A stretch of DNA of 64,000 bases from Spirochaetota bacterium (lineage in GTDB: Bacteria; Spirochaetota; Brachyspiria; Brachyspirales; JACRPF01), in the NCBI GenBank assembly GCA_016214035.1, contig JACRPF010000011.1, positions 1 to 64,000 on the forward strand. The letters are read 5' to 3'. Shown here piece after piece: positions 35,118 through 45,690 of this stretch (its first letter is position 1; every line of letters begins with the position of its first letter). Position numbers and translations under genes: made by a program. Under the pieces are notes generated by a model. That model was not told the origin of the DNA and did not search any database. It worked only from the letters and a program-made list of their open reading frames with translations.

Positions 35118-36692
35118 CTACTGTAGCTGAATCTCATTTCTGATAGTGTCTTCCGCATCCACCGACGATGCATCGATGGAATTCCCGCCGAGCATGATGC
35201 GCTTTGTCATTGCGCCGCGCGCTTTCAGGAAAAGCTTTGCCCCGCGCGGCGCGGGACTTTTCGTCACCGTTGCGTCAACAACATTCACGAATCGCATGAG
35301 CGCTTCATCGCCTGAAACATCGCCGGCAATGAAGTTGTCGATGGCGAGCGTTTCAACATCGTCGCAATAAAGCACGGGACGGGCGTCGGGAAGCAGATTC
35401 CTGAACCGGACATTGCTGAACGATAATCCTTTCACATGACGGCAGAAAAAACCGTACGCGGGAAGCCGCACACCGAACATGCGGGGCGCGGGATAGCTGT
35501 CTTCAGCTTCCTTCACCGCAACTGCAGCCCACGCTTTTTCACCGCCGCCTTCAAGTTCAATATCGATGTTGCGCAGCGTCACGTTCTCTACGCGATAACC
35601 CGGTATGCCGGTGACAGACGATTCCATGAGTGAATGATATGCGGTGATGTTTTCGATAACGACATTCTTAAGTGCCCCCGGAATCTTTTTCCCGGCGGGT
35701 TGTCCGTTGCCGCGATTGCCGAGACGTATGAATATCGGCGCACGGACGTTCGTCATCACGATATTTGAGACGACAACACCGTTCACCGTGCCGCCGTCGA
35801 CCGCTTCAAGCGCTATGCCGGCGGATGCCCGCTCGCCGGGATCTGATGACCGGTTGTAAATGAAGGAGTCGCGGAACACAATATTCTCAAACCCGTCGAG
35901 TGTTTCAGTGCCGATCTTGAACGCCTGGCATTCAGTTTCGATACGGCAATTCGATACCGTGATGTTTCGGGATACGCGCCGGTCGGCTGCGCTGGTCGCT
36001 TTGAGTACAATGGCGTCGTCGCCGGTGCTGATGTCGCAGTTCGCGACCATAACCTCGCGGCACATGTTGATATCGATGCCGTCGGTGTTCGGCCCGTGCA
36101 GCGGATTGCGTATGGTGACATTATCGACGATAACGTTGTCGCACGACGAGACATGCAGTGTCCATGACGGCGAATTGGTGATCATGACGTTCATTACCGA
36201 TACGCCGCGGCATTTTGAAATACGGATATTTGACGGACGGGGAATCGCCTTCCATGCATTATGCGATGCCCCCGACCATGTATCCTTTTTCTCCCGGTAT
36301 TTTTCATCCTTAACCCAGAACGCATCGCCGCTTCCATCGAGTATTCCCGGCCCGGCGATACCGATATTCGTCGCACTGTCAGCCGCAATGAATATCCTCT
36401 GCTTATTATCATACTGAGACAGTTCCCGCGGTGCCCGCAGTGTTGCGCCGGCCTCAAGATACAGCGTGACATTGTCTTTGAGGAGAATTCCCGCGGTGAG
36501 AAACACGCCGGCGGGGATGACGACACGCCCGCCGCCCGCGGCACTGCATGCATCGACGGCACGCTGCACTGAAGCGGTGTTCATCGTCGTCCCGTCGGCC
36601 TTTGCGCCGTATGCGGTGATATCGAATTGGGCGGAATAGACAAACACGCCGACTATCATATAAAAACCTGACAGCAGGATGGTGCGCAGCAT
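35118..36692 (-). CDS. Exported GH28-like beta-helix protein
   Basis: This 524-aa protein is a paralogue of the next gene, with a signal peptide (TILLSGFYMIVGVFVYS), FDITAYGAKADGTT, NTDGIDI and TGDDAIVLKA motifs. It lacks the extra C-terminal domain. The GHG position reads CQAFKIGT and the RIK position is GIALE, again diverged from polygalacturonases. GGAGG lies 7 nt before the ATG. It is the first gene of the tandem pair, which probably acts on pectin-like polymers outside the inner membrane. Confidence 0.82.
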   Translation of the reverse strand: MLRTILLSGFYMIVGVFVYSAQFDITAYGAKADGTTMNTASVQRAVDACSAAGGGRVVIPAGVFLTAGILLKDNVTLYLEAGATLRAPRELSQYDNKQRIFIAADSATNIGIAGPGILDGSGDAFWVKDEKYREKKDTWSGASHNAWKAIPRPSNIRISKCRGVSVMNVMITNSPSWTLHVSSCDNVIVDNVTIRNPLHGPNTDGIDINMCREVMVANCDISTGDDAIVLKATSAADRRVSRNITVSNCRIETECQAFKIGTETLDGFENIVFRDSFIYNRSSDPGERASAGIALEAVDGGTVNGVVVSNIVMTNVRAPIFIRLGNRGNGQPAGKKIPGALKNVVIENITAYHSLMESSVTGIPGYRVENVTLRNIDIELEGGGEKAWAAVAVKEAEDSYPAPRMFGVRLPAYGFFCRHVKGLSFSNVRFRNLLPDARPVLYCDDVETLAIDNFIAGDVSGDEALMRFVNVVDATVTKSPAPRGAKLFLKARGAMTKRIMLGGNSIDASSVDAEDTIRNEIQLQ

Positions 36693-36798
36693 GCCGGACC
36701 TCCATAATCGTTACAGTATACAGCATATGCGTTTTTTATGAAAAACACCTTGCACTGCGCCGGTGTATCTTGCACTATTCGGATAAAATCGGGGATTG

Positions 36799-37530
36799 CT
36801 AGTGCGCAGGTTTCCGCGGCACGGTGCCGTTCACCGTTGTGATTTCATCATCCGTGAGCGGTCTGAACTGTCCTTCCGGAAGTTCACCGAGCGTGATAGG
36901 GCCCACCGAACGCCTGATAAGATCGGTCACCGGAAATCCGGCATTGTCGCAGAGGATGCGTATCTCGCGGCGTTTGCCTTCGTTGAGCACGAGTTCCACC
37001 ACCGAATGCGACGCCTCGGCGTGTAGGACGGTGAAATCACGGATGCGGTAGCGCTCACCGTCGATAGTCACACCCGTTATCATCGGAGTGAACACATCGG
37101 AAGTGACCTCTCCCTGCACGACGACTTCATAGCGTTTCAGTATCTCGAACGACGGATGCGTGATGTGATGCGCGAAATCGCCGTCATTGGTGAGTATCAT
37201 GAGGCCGCGCGAATTGTAATCGAGGCGGCCCGCGTAGAACACGCGCGGCAGTGCTTGGACGAAATCAGCGATGGACCGTTTGCCTTTGAGCTTCGCCATG
37301 GTGCTCATCACGTCGAGCGGTTTGTGAAAAGCATAGTAGACTTTTTTCGCGTTCACCACATCCGTGCCGTTGAACGACACGGTATCGGCGGCATCAACGC
37401 AGGTGCCGAGTTTCGTGACCGTGACGCCGTTCACGGCAACGCGGCCTTCGGCGATGAATTTTTCGCATGCGCGGCGCGAACCGACACCCGCGCGGGAGAG
37501 GACTACCTGTAAACGGATCTTATTTTCCAT
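36799..37530 (-). CDS. RsuA/RluB/RluE-family rRNA pseudouridine synthase
   Basis: This 243-aa protein has an N-terminal S4 RNA-binding domain (LQVVLSRAGVGSRRACEKFI) and the catalytic GRLDYNSRGLMILTNDG with its Asp, followed by KRYEVVVQG and NEGKRREIR. The closest group is RluB, which modifies 23S rRNA, though RluE or RsuA cannot be excluded. It is the last gene of the minus-strand operon and starts 3 bp after the stop of the RluA-type gene. Confidence 0.88.
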   Translation of the reverse strand: MENKIRLQVVLSRAGVGSRRACEKFIAEGRVAVNGVTVTKLGTCVDAADTVSFNGTDVVNAKKVYYAFHKPLDVMSTMAKLKGKRSIADFVQALPRVFYAGRLDYNSRGLMILTNDGDFAHHITHPSFEILKRYEVVVQGEVTSDVFTPMITGVTIDGERYRIRDFTVLHAEASHSVVELVLNEGKRREIRILCDNAGFPVTDLIRRSVGPITLGELPEGQFRPLTDDEITTVNGTVPRKPAH

Positions 37531-37533
37531 ACG

Positions 37534-38400
37534 CTAGTGAAAGAACATATCGGGAGGCGGAGCGGCGATCGTCATCCGTTTTCCGCTCAATGGATGCGTC
37601 ATCTCGATCATGTAGCTGTGCAGGAGCATGCGTTCATGAAGACGTCCGCCGTATCCCGCATCACCGACGATGGGCAGTCCCCGTGCTGCAAGCTGCACGC
37701 GTATCTGATGGCGCACCCCGGTGATGAGCTTCACGAGCAGCAGCGAATCCGTACCGACGGTGCCGATAACCGAAACTTCCGCGCGCGCGGGCAATCCTGT
37801 CTCCCCCACCGCCATGCGTTCGCGCTGTTCCCGTATTTTCCGTATCCTGTCTTCCATCACCATCGGCGCGTTGACCGCACCGGCAACACGCGCAAGATAA
37901 TATTTCTCTACCGCGCCCGAGTGGTATGCCGCATACATCGTTTCGAAAGCAGCGTCAGTTTTTGCGACGAGCACAAGCCCCGATGTTTCAAAATCAAGCC
38001 GGTTGATGCTTCCCGCGTTGAGCACGCCGCCGGCGGTTATCGTCGCGCGGTTCGCACGGAGCATGTTCATGAGCGTTGCCGCTTCCCTGAAACGCACCGG
38101 CACCGTGTGCATGTTGGGCGGTTTATCGAGCACGATGAGCGCATCATCCTCGAACACGACCGCAAGATCTGCCGCGGGCGGTGCGGCGATAACACCCTGT
38201 TTTTCTGAATCGGTGAGATCGGCCTCGAGCTCGGTACCCGCGACTATCTGTTCGCTCTTTTTTATTTTCACACCGCGGAACATGATGCGCCCGCGCGTGA
38301 AGAGTTTGCCCAGTTCGCCGCGCGTCAGATGCGGGAACGCGGCTTTCACCACATTCAGCGCCCGTCCGCTGATCGGGGCTGCGAAAATGTTATTTGCCAT
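37534..38400 (-). CDS. RluA/RluD-family pseudouridine synthase
   Basis: This 288-aa protein has an N-terminal S4-like domain (FPHLTRGELGKLFTRGRIMF), the catalytic segment INRLDFETSGLVLVAKT with Asp, the YYLARVAG strand and TGVRHQIRVQLAARGLPIVGD at the C-terminus. It makes pseudouridine in rRNA or tRNA; the target is not clear. The longer frame from 38496 is unlikely; MANNIFA at 38400 overlaps the end of the 72-aa gene by 11 bp. Confidence 0.88.
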   Translation of the reverse strand: MANNIFAAPISGRALNVVKAAFPHLTRGELGKLFTRGRIMFRGVKIKKSEQIVAGTELEADLTDSEKQGVIAAPPAADLAVVFEDDALIVLDKPPNMHTVPVRFREAATLMNMLRANRATITAGGVLNAGSINRLDFETSGLVLVAKTDAAFETMYAAYHSGAVEKYYLARVAGAVNAPMVMEDRIRKIREQRERMAVGETGLPARAEVSVIGTVGTDSLLLVKLITGVRHQIRVQLAARGLPIVGDAGYGGRLHERMLLHSYMIEMTHPLSGKRMTIAAPPPDMFFH

Positions 38401-38608
38401 CGATATCACGCACCGCATCGAAATAGCATGCGGAGAAATCGCCCTCGCCGTGTTCGAACGCGTCAACCATGGCTGCAACTTTTTTATTGAGCACACGCAC
38501 CATAGCCCGCGCTATCGTCGGGGCATCGGATGAACCGTGATACTGTTCTTTGACCAGGCGCTGTACGAGCAGTATGTTCACGCGCCGGTAAATGGAATCT
38601 TCATCCAT
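38390..38608 (-). CDS. Small conserved-looking protein, unknown function
   Basis: This 72-aa, predicted helical protein (DEDSIYRRVNILLVQRLVKE start) fits exactly between trpS (12 bp away) and the RluA-type gene (11-bp overlap), the tight spacing of a real operon member. I do not recognise a family. It has no membrane segment or signal peptide. Confidence 0.55.
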   Translation of the reverse strand: MDEDSIYRRVNILLVQRLVKEQYHGSSDAPTIARAMVRVLNKKVAAMVDAFEHGEGDFSACYFDAVRDIDGK

Positions 38609-38620
38609 ATTTGCCGTTCC

Positions 38621-39607
<987 letters not shown>

Positions 39608-39624
39608 GAATCAGTACTCCGTTT

Positions 39625-40533
39625 TCAGACGCCGAAATCGCCGAGCATCACCAGATTGAAATCGAGTTCATGGCTGTAATGCTGCGCGACCATTTTCTGC
39701 GTCTCTTTGATTAGCATATAGATATCACGTGCGCTCGCGTTCTTGGGGTTCACGATGTAATTGGGAAACTGTTTGTACCACATTGCGCCGCCGAAGGAGA
39801 GCGAGAGCGCCCCCACGCGTTCAACCATCTGATACGCCTTGTTCTCGGCCGCATCGGCGAACACGAGACCGCTCGAGCGGCCCGCCGGCTGGAGCACACC
39901 GCGTATGTAACGGTATTTCTCCGTCGTTGACTGTATCGATTCCTCGCTCGATTCCTCAAGCGCGAACACCGCGGCAAGCACCATGCAGCTCTTGATGCTG
40001 CTGGTGCGCGTGCCGAACGTTATTTCACCGAGCTTTTTTTCGGTAATGCCTTTTTCGGGACAGAACATCGTGAGGCTTTTCAGAATGCCCGAAACAGACT
40101 GTCCGAAACAGGTGGCGTTTTTGACGACGCTGCCGCCCACGGTGCCGGGAAGTGCGCAGACGAATTCCATGCCGCTGAGTTTCTGCATCCGCGTCTCGCG
40201 CGAAAGGCGTTCCATGGAAACGCCGCCCCCGGCGGTCAATACCGTTCCGCTGATCGTGAATGACGCGAATGTCCCCTTCAGGCGTATCGCCGCGCCCCGG
40301 AAACCGTCGTCGCTCAGAAGGATATTGGTCGCATCGCCGAGCATGAAGAACGGGATGTTCTCCTGCTTGAGCGCATCGTGCACCAGAAGAAGTTCCGCCT
40401 CGCTCTTCACCGTGATGACATAATCAACGGCTCCGCCCACGCGAAGCGGTGACATGACCGCAAGCCGGACATCGACATCATGCTCGATCTTCCGCTCGGC
40501 GAGCAGCGTGTCAAGGCTTTTGGAGCGCGGCAA
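39625..40533 (-). CDS. murB: MurB-like UDP-N-acetylenolpyruvoylglucosamine reductase, diverged active site
   Basis: This 302-aa protein has the FAD domain of MurB (LRVGGAVDYVI, GDATNILLSDDGF, GMEFVCALPGTVGGSVVKNA) and the C-terminal MurB domain. MurB makes UDP-MurNAc with NADPH. At the position of the catalytic Ser (usual GSVF) it reads SSGLVF, and where the catalytic Glu is expected (LEPEVR) it reads LDFNLV. The TTG at 40533 is preceded by GGGAG (6 nt); a GTG at 40566 gives 11 more residues. It overlaps murC by 23 bp. Confidence 0.82.
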   Translation of the reverse strand: MPRSKSLDTLLAERKIEHDVDVRLAVMSPLRVGGAVDYVITVKSEAELLLVHDALKQENIPFFMLGDATNILLSDDGFRGAAIRLKGTFASFTISGTVLTAGGGVSMERLSRETRMQKLSGMEFVCALPGTVGGSVVKNATCFGQSVSGILKSLTMFCPEKGITEKKLGEITFGTRTSSIKSCMVLAAVFALEESSEESIQSTTEKYRYIRGVLQPAGRSSGLVFADAAENKAYQMVERVGALSLSFGGAMWYKQFPNYIVNPKNASARDIYMLIKETQKMVAQHYSHELDFNLVMLGDFGV

Positions 40534-41875
40534 AGCGTTCTCCCGTCCGGTAGATGTCTCCCGCACCGAGCGACAACACCGTGTCTCCGGCGCGCGATAT
40601 CCGTGTCAGTAATGGAATAATATCGTCTTTCGCCGCGAAATGAACATCCTTCGCGTGCTTCTTCACTTCGGAGAAAATCAATTTCCCGTTGACGCCTTTG
40701 ACGGGTTTTTCTCCGGCGGCATAGATGTCGGTGATGATAACCGTGTCGGCGTCGCCGAATGCGCGTCCGAATTCGCGGAACAGTATTTTCGTCCGGCTGT
40801 AGCGGTGCGGCTGAAAAACGACGATGAGCTTTCCCTGTACCGTCGGTTTGAGCGCCGCAAGCGTCGCTTTGATCTCGGTGGGATGATGGCCGTAATCGTC
40901 GTATACGCGCACGGGTCCGGCGGCAAGCTGATTGAGTCTGCGGCCCACGCCGGCGAAATGCACGAGCGAGCGGCGTATCACCGATGGTTTTACTTTTAAA
41001 AACACCGCAGTGCCGATGGCGGCAAGCGCGTTGAGTATATTGTGTTCGCCCAAAAGCGGCAGCGTGAACTCGCCGAGATCGTCGCCTTTCACATGCACAT
41101 GAAAGGTGCTTCCGTCATCATGGTGGCGTATGTCGCTCGCATAGATATCATATTTTTTGTTGAAACCGTACGAATAAAATTTCTTGGTAATGCGCGGCAC
41201 GATGGCGCGCACCGCGGCGTTCTCGAAACAGAGGAAAGCCGAGCCGTAGAACGGGATACCGTTGATGAACGTAACGAATGCATCGCGAAGCGCTTTTTCC
41301 GTGCCGTAGTGATCCATGTGGTCGTTATCGATATTGGTGACCACCGCGAGCACCGGCGACAGCATGAGGAACGAGCCGTCGCTTTCATCCGCCTCGCAGA
41401 CGAGATAGCGGCCTTTGCCGAAATTAGCGTTCGTATTGATGTTGAAATATTTTCCGCCGATAACCGAGGTGGGCGCGAGTCCCGCGTCGGCAAGGAGATG
41501 ACTGGCGAGCGACGTCGTGGTCGTTTTGCCGTGCGTGCCCGAGATGGCGATGCCGTAGCGCAACCGCATGATCTCGGCGAGCATCTCGGCCCGGTGAATA
41601 ATCACGATGCCGCGTTCGCGCGCGCGGAGTACTTCCGGGTTTTTTTCGTCGATGGCGCTTGAGGTCACCACAAGATCGAGATTGTCCGCGATATTCGAGG
41701 CGTTGTGCCCGATGTAGATCGTCGCGCCCTTTTTCTTGAGCGCGTCGGTGACCTCGCCGGCATGCAGGTCGCTGCCGCTCACCCCGTAACCCATGGACAT
41801 GAGGATGCGCGCAATACCGCTCATCCCGATGCCGCCGATGCCTATGAAATGTATCTTCTGCTTTTCCGCGAACAT
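40511..41875 (-). CDS. murC: UDP-N-acetylmuramate--L-alanine ligase
   Basis: This 454-aa Mur ligase has the N-terminal GIGGIGMSGIARIL nucleotide-sugar fold, the P-loop GTHGKTTTTS, NIDNDHMDHYG and the C-terminal DDYGHHPTEI. It adds L-alanine to UDP-MurNAc. Length is typical. CGGAG precedes the ATG at 41875. It lies between murG and murB in a tight minus-strand cluster. Confidence 0.96.
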   Translation of the reverse strand: MFAEKQKIHFIGIGGIGMSGIARILMSMGYGVSGSDLHAGEVTDALKKKGATIYIGHNASNIADNLDLVVTSSAIDEKNPEVLRARERGIVIIHRAEMLAEIMRLRYGIAISGTHGKTTTTSLASHLLADAGLAPTSVIGGKYFNINTNANFGKGRYLVCEADESDGSFLMLSPVLAVVTNIDNDHMDHYGTEKALRDAFVTFINGIPFYGSAFLCFENAAVRAIVPRITKKFYSYGFNKKYDIYASDIRHHDDGSTFHVHVKGDDLGEFTLPLLGEHNILNALAAIGTAVFLKVKPSVIRRSLVHFAGVGRRLNQLAAGPVRVYDDYGHHPTEIKATLAALKPTVQGKLIVVFQPHRYSRTKILFREFGRAFGDADTVIITDIYAAGEKPVKGVNGKLIFSEVKKHAKDVHFAAKDDIIPLLTRISRAGDTVLSLGAGDIYRTGERFAALQKP

Positions 41876-41930
41876 GACGACTCCGGTGTCACGCCGTCAT
41901 GCGCCTTAGTGGCAATATATTTTTGCGTAT

Positions 41931-42989
41931 CTATGGGCGGCGTGTAACCGCATCGGCGATCACCGACGCGGCATTGTGTAATCCGGACGCAGTCATACGC
42001 CGCATATTTGCGCGCAGAGAAGCATCCGTCAGCACATTGGAGATTATATCCGCTAATTTTATTTTATCAAGCAATTCCTCGCGGACAACAAACGCCCCGC
42101 CGCCCGCTGCGGCCTCTTCGGCATTATAGAACTGGTGATCGTCGGTGGCAAAGGGGAACGGAACGAACAGCGCGGGAAGTTTCGCGGCGCGGAATTCATT
42201 GAGCGACGACGATCCGGAACGGGCTACCGCGAAATCGGCCGCATGTACCAGCCGGTGCATCTCTTTGTAGAAGGAAAGGAGCGTAATTCCCGTGAGTTTC
42301 CGTGAGGATATCTCTCCTGAGATAATGCCGTGATGCGCAGCCCCGCAGACCCAGAATACAGCGAGCTTCGGCACACGTTTCACGATATCGGGATATGCGT
42401 CGAGAAATATTTCATTGAGCCGCTTCGCACCCTGCGAACCGCCCATGACGAGGAGCACCGGATCGTTTGCCGGAAGCGAAAGCTCTTTTCGCGCACGTTC
42501 CCGCGTGTATTCAAAGAAATCCCGGCGGACCGGATTGCCGGTGACGGAACCCTTCGCAATATACTGCTGCGACCGCGCAAATGAGTGGAAAAAGTCGGCG
42601 GCAAAACGCGCCAGAAAGCGGTTTGCCTTGCCGGGGATAGAATTCTGTTCGCAGATATAGAGCGGTACGCGCATGAGAAGTGCGGCGATAAGCGGCGGCG
42701 TGGAAATATATCCGCCCATGCCGATGACCGCGGATGGCCGATAGCGCAGGATAAGACCGATGCTTTTGAGCAGCGCAAAAAAAAGCTCGAACATATACCG
42801 TACACGTCCGAATCCGCCGCGGGAGCGGAGCGCCAACGTCTCTCGTTTCACCTGTTCCGGCAGCATGGGGATGTCGCGGACGGCCACGACAAGACGGGTG
42901 TCGATGCCGCGCCGCATAAACTCATCATAGAGTGCAAGCGCCGGGGTGATGTGTCCGCCGGTGCCTCCGCCGCAGATAAGAATATTCAT
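41931..42989 (-). CDS. murG: UDP-GlcNAc--lipid I GlcNAc transferase
   Basis: This 352-aa GT28 enzyme has GGGTGGHITPALAL at the N-terminus, GGSQGAKRLNE in the middle and ARSGSSSLNEF (usual SRAGA) near the C-terminus. It converts lipid I to lipid II at the inner face of the membrane. Its ATG overlaps the ftsW stop (ATGA), so the two are translationally coupled. Confidence 0.95.
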   Translation of the reverse strand: MNILICGGGTGGHITPALALYDEFMRRGIDTRLVVAVRDIPMLPEQVKRETLALRSRGGFGRVRYMFELFFALLKSIGLILRYRPSAVIGMGGYISTPPLIAALLMRVPLYICEQNSIPGKANRFLARFAADFFHSFARSQQYIAKGSVTGNPVRRDFFEYTRERARKELSLPANDPVLLVMGGSQGAKRLNEIFLDAYPDIVKRVPKLAVFWVCGAAHHGIISGEISSRKLTGITLLSFYKEMHRLVHAADFAVARSGSSSLNEFRAAKLPALFVPFPFATDDHQFYNAEEAAAGGGAFVVREELLDKIKLADIISNVLTDASLRANMRRMTASGLHNAASVIADAVTRRP

Positions 42990-44077
42990 TGTTCAGTCTC
43001 CGATGCCGTCCGTGATATATTGAGCAGTAACCCCACCATCGCCATGGTTATGACGAGGGAATTGTTTCCGTAACTTATGAACGGCAGCGTCATGCCGGTT
43101 GTCGGCACAAGACCCACCACGACGAGGATATTGAGAAACGCCTGAACGACGATCATGAACACGATACCGAACGCGAGGTTCTGCCGGAACGTATCCTCGG
43201 TGTGCTTAACAACATGGAGTCCGCGGATAAGGAAAGCGAGAAACAGCAGCACGACTGCCGTGCATCCGAGAAAACCGGCCTTCTGCGCGATGACGGCGAA
43301 GATGAAATCCGTGGTAGCAGCGGGAAGCGATACGGTACGCTCGAGAAGACCTTCCATACTGCTGCCGGTGAATCCGCCCAGTGCAAACGATTTGAACGAC
43401 TGTACAAGGTGATATCCCTCGGCGGATTTCCGGTCCCATGGATTGAGGAATCCGACGATGCGGTACCATACGTATGCTTTTCCCGATATCAGCAGATAGA
43501 ACAGCGGGAGCGACACCAGCGCCGTTGATACGAGATAGACGACCGGCGTGCCCGCGAAGAAGAACATCCCGAAAACGACGGCGATGATAAGGAGCGCCGT
43601 GCCGATATCCGGTTCGAGCATGATGAAAAACGCAAAAAGAATGCTCACGATGAACGGCGGCAGAAAGCCCTTTGAAAACATCGTCATCTTTTCGCCCTTG
43701 CGGGTGAAGAGCGCGGCAAGATATGCAACGAGGCCGAGTTTCGCCGCTTCCGACGGCTGTATCGTGAACATGATGAACGGTATCCATCGGCGTGAACCGC
43801 CCACCTTTCTGCCGATGAATGGAACGAGTACAACCACGAGTGCGATAAGTATGCCGAGCGCGACATACGGCGCGATGCGTTCAACGAAAGAAAGATCGAC
43901 GAAGATACAGACGATACACGCGGCAATCGACAAGCCGATGATGGCAAGATAGTTGAAAAAGAATCCGCCGGTACTGTTCGTGCGGTAAAGCGCCAGCGCA
44001 TTATAAATCGTCGTTACACCGATGACAAGAAGCAGCAGCACAATGATTATGATGAATATGTCGGGGAATTTCTTCAT
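42986..44077 (-). CDS. ftsW: FtsW/RodA/SpoVE-family lipid II polymerase
   Basis: This 363-aa polytopic protein has about ten membrane helices and the SEDS signatures GRKVGGSRRWI, TIQPSEAAKLGLV and VPTTGMTLPFISYG. It polymerises peptidoglycan in the septum with a class B PBP. Position directly before murG favours FtsW over RodA. It is the first gene of the operon. Confidence 0.9.
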   Translation of the reverse strand: MKKFPDIFIIIIVLLLLVIGVTTIYNALALYRTNSTGGFFFNYLAIIGLSIAACIVCIFVDLSFVERIAPYVALGILIALVVVLVPFIGRKVGGSRRWIPFIMFTIQPSEAAKLGLVAYLAALFTRKGEKMTMFSKGFLPPFIVSILFAFFIMLEPDIGTALLIIAVVFGMFFFAGTPVVYLVSTALVSLPLFYLLISGKAYVWYRIVGFLNPWDRKSAEGYHLVQSFKSFALGGFTGSSMEGLLERTVSLPAATTDFIFAVIAQKAGFLGCTAVVLLFLAFLIRGLHVVKHTEDTFRQNLAFGIVFMIVVQAFLNILVVVGLVPTTGMTLPFISYGNNSLVITMAMVGLLLNISRTASETEQ

Positions 44078-44154
44078 ATCGCCGGAGTATATATCGGGAG
44101 CGCGGTAAGCGCAAATGACGGCGACTGATTTGCCGGATCAGACTATCAATCGGA

Positions 44155-44616
44155 TTATTTTCCGTTTTTTGCAGCCTCTTCGAGCATCTCCGTCAGTATC
44201 AGCGCCGCATCCTCAACCGCTTTCGGGCATACTTTTGTCACAACATCGTGTTCTTTCGCATACGCATGTCCTTCGGGCGTGCTGATGTCGCAGCCGAGCA
44301 GTTCGCGGCACAGCAGATTGCCGTTATTGCGCTCGCGGAAACGGCGTGAGAATTCGCGCACCATCGCATAGGCGTTCTCTTTCACTTCCTTATTAAAAAC
44401 AGTATAACCGTATTTCAGTCCGAGCACCATATACGCGCCGGTGGCGGCCCCGCAGACATTGGTCATGCGGCCCATGCCGGCGCCGAATCCCGAGGCTATC
44501 CTGAGCGCTGTTTCGCGGTCGAGCGAGAATTGCTCCGCGAACGCCGCCAGAACCGCCTGGGCGCAGCAGAGACCATCGTCAAACACATCAAGGGCAAGCT
44601 CACTTTCATTCGACAT
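44155..44616 (-). CDS. C_GCAxxG_C_C family protein
   Basis: This 153-aa protein has the family pattern: CCAQAVLAAFAEQF, GFGAGMGRMTNVCGAATGA and a distal CPKAV with Cys residues spaced as in the family (redox or metal-associated, function unsettled). Length is normal, and it is probably cytoplasmic. CGGAG lies 7 nt before the ATG. It is divergent from nothing and separate from the ftsW operon by 77 bp. Confidence 0.85.
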   Translation of the reverse strand: MSNESELALDVFDDGLCCAQAVLAAFAEQFSLDRETALRIASGFGAGMGRMTNVCGAATGAYMVLGLKYGYTVFNKEVKENAYAMVREFSRRFRERNNGNLLCRELLGCDISTPEGHAYAKEHDVVTKVCPKAVEDAALILTEMLEEAAKNGK

Positions 44617-44683
44617 GCGGCAACTCCGTCAGTATCATGATGCTCATATATATAATGAATCCGCTATAAAAAGCAATGCATGC

Positions 44684-45556
44684 TCACCGCCGGCGCACGT
44701 CGCTCGGTGAACGCCCGGTGAGGCGTTTGAACTGCCGCGAGAAATAGTTGCTGTCGGTGAACCCGCAGTCGAACGCGATATCGGTGATCGGACGTATTGG
44801 GCCGGCGAGCATTTCGCCGGCGCGGCGTATGCGATGCCGCAGGATATAGTCGAACGGCGTCATGCCGTAGTGCGCTTTAAAGACGCGGTCAAAATGACGC
44901 ACGGAACTCCCGTATTGCTTCGCAAGCGTCTGAACGGTGAGCGGACGGTTCCAGTGCGCTTCCATAAAACCGGCGGTACGGGCGAGCGGATCGATGGCAT
45001 TCATGAACGACGACCGGTGCGGGGCGTAATACCGGGAGAGACGTACGATGAGCTCCGATACGGCAAGGTGCGACAGTGTCTCATTCCCGCCGGCATGCAA
45101 AGCGAGTTCGGCAAGCACGCGTTCGATGATCGCCGTAACCGCGGCGCGTTCTGCGGGTGCAAGGCGCATGGAGGCGCGATACCCGGTATCGGACGACGAC
45201 GGCGCGATGACGAACAGCGCCTGATATCCATGCAATTTCCGCACATCGTCCCCGAGAAGCGACAGCAGCGCCGGACGATACCCGATGTTGTAGAGTGCGA
45301 GTTTCTTTGCGCCGAGGAATGCATGTGAAACGCCTTCGCCGAGTACGTAGACATCGCCCGGGCGCAGCACGTCCTCTTTTCCATTCACGCGATGAACGGC
45401 CGCGCCGCTCTGCACGATGAACAGTTCGGCATAATCGTGCGTGTGTTCCGCAAAGTCGCCGGAAAGCATATGCGGCACAATGCTCACCAGACCTGAAGGG
45501 GACAGATGCCGGTCGTAATCCCGGCGGTCGGTGAAACGTATCGTGGCCATGTCCAT
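44684..45556 (-). CDS. AraC-family transcriptional regulator
   Basis: This 290-aa protein has an N-terminal cupin (VLRPGDVYVLGEGVSHAF) and a C-terminal HTH pair (VQTLAKQYGSSVRHFDRVFK and ITDIAFDCGFTDSNYFSRQFKR). It is divergent from the helical-barrel gene at 45691 and is the likely activator of that glycan locus. A TTATAT box lies 4 nt before the second in-frame ATG (45550), so the start may be 45550. Confidence 0.9.
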   Translation of the reverse strand: MDMATIRFTDRRDYDRHLSPSGLVSIVPHMLSGDFAEHTHDYAELFIVQSGAAVHRVNGKEDVLRPGDVYVLGEGVSHAFLGAKKLALYNIGYRPALLSLLGDDVRKLHGYQALFVIAPSSSDTGYRASMRLAPAERAAVTAIIERVLAELALHAGGNETLSHLAVSELIVRLSRYYAPHRSSFMNAIDPLARTAGFMEAHWNRPLTVQTLAKQYGSSVRHFDRVFKAHYGMTPFDYILRHRIRRAGEMLAGPIRPITDIAFDCGFTDSNYFSRQFKRLTGRSPSDVRRR

Positions 45557-45690
45557 ATAATGCGGGTTGTGTCCAAAAAGTCAAGGACGAAACACCGCGT
45601 CATCACTACCTTATATCCGGAATTGTTGACATTTCATTCACCCGTGCTAAGCTTCCGTATTGTCCGGCATTACATCCGCAAGGAGTGGTC

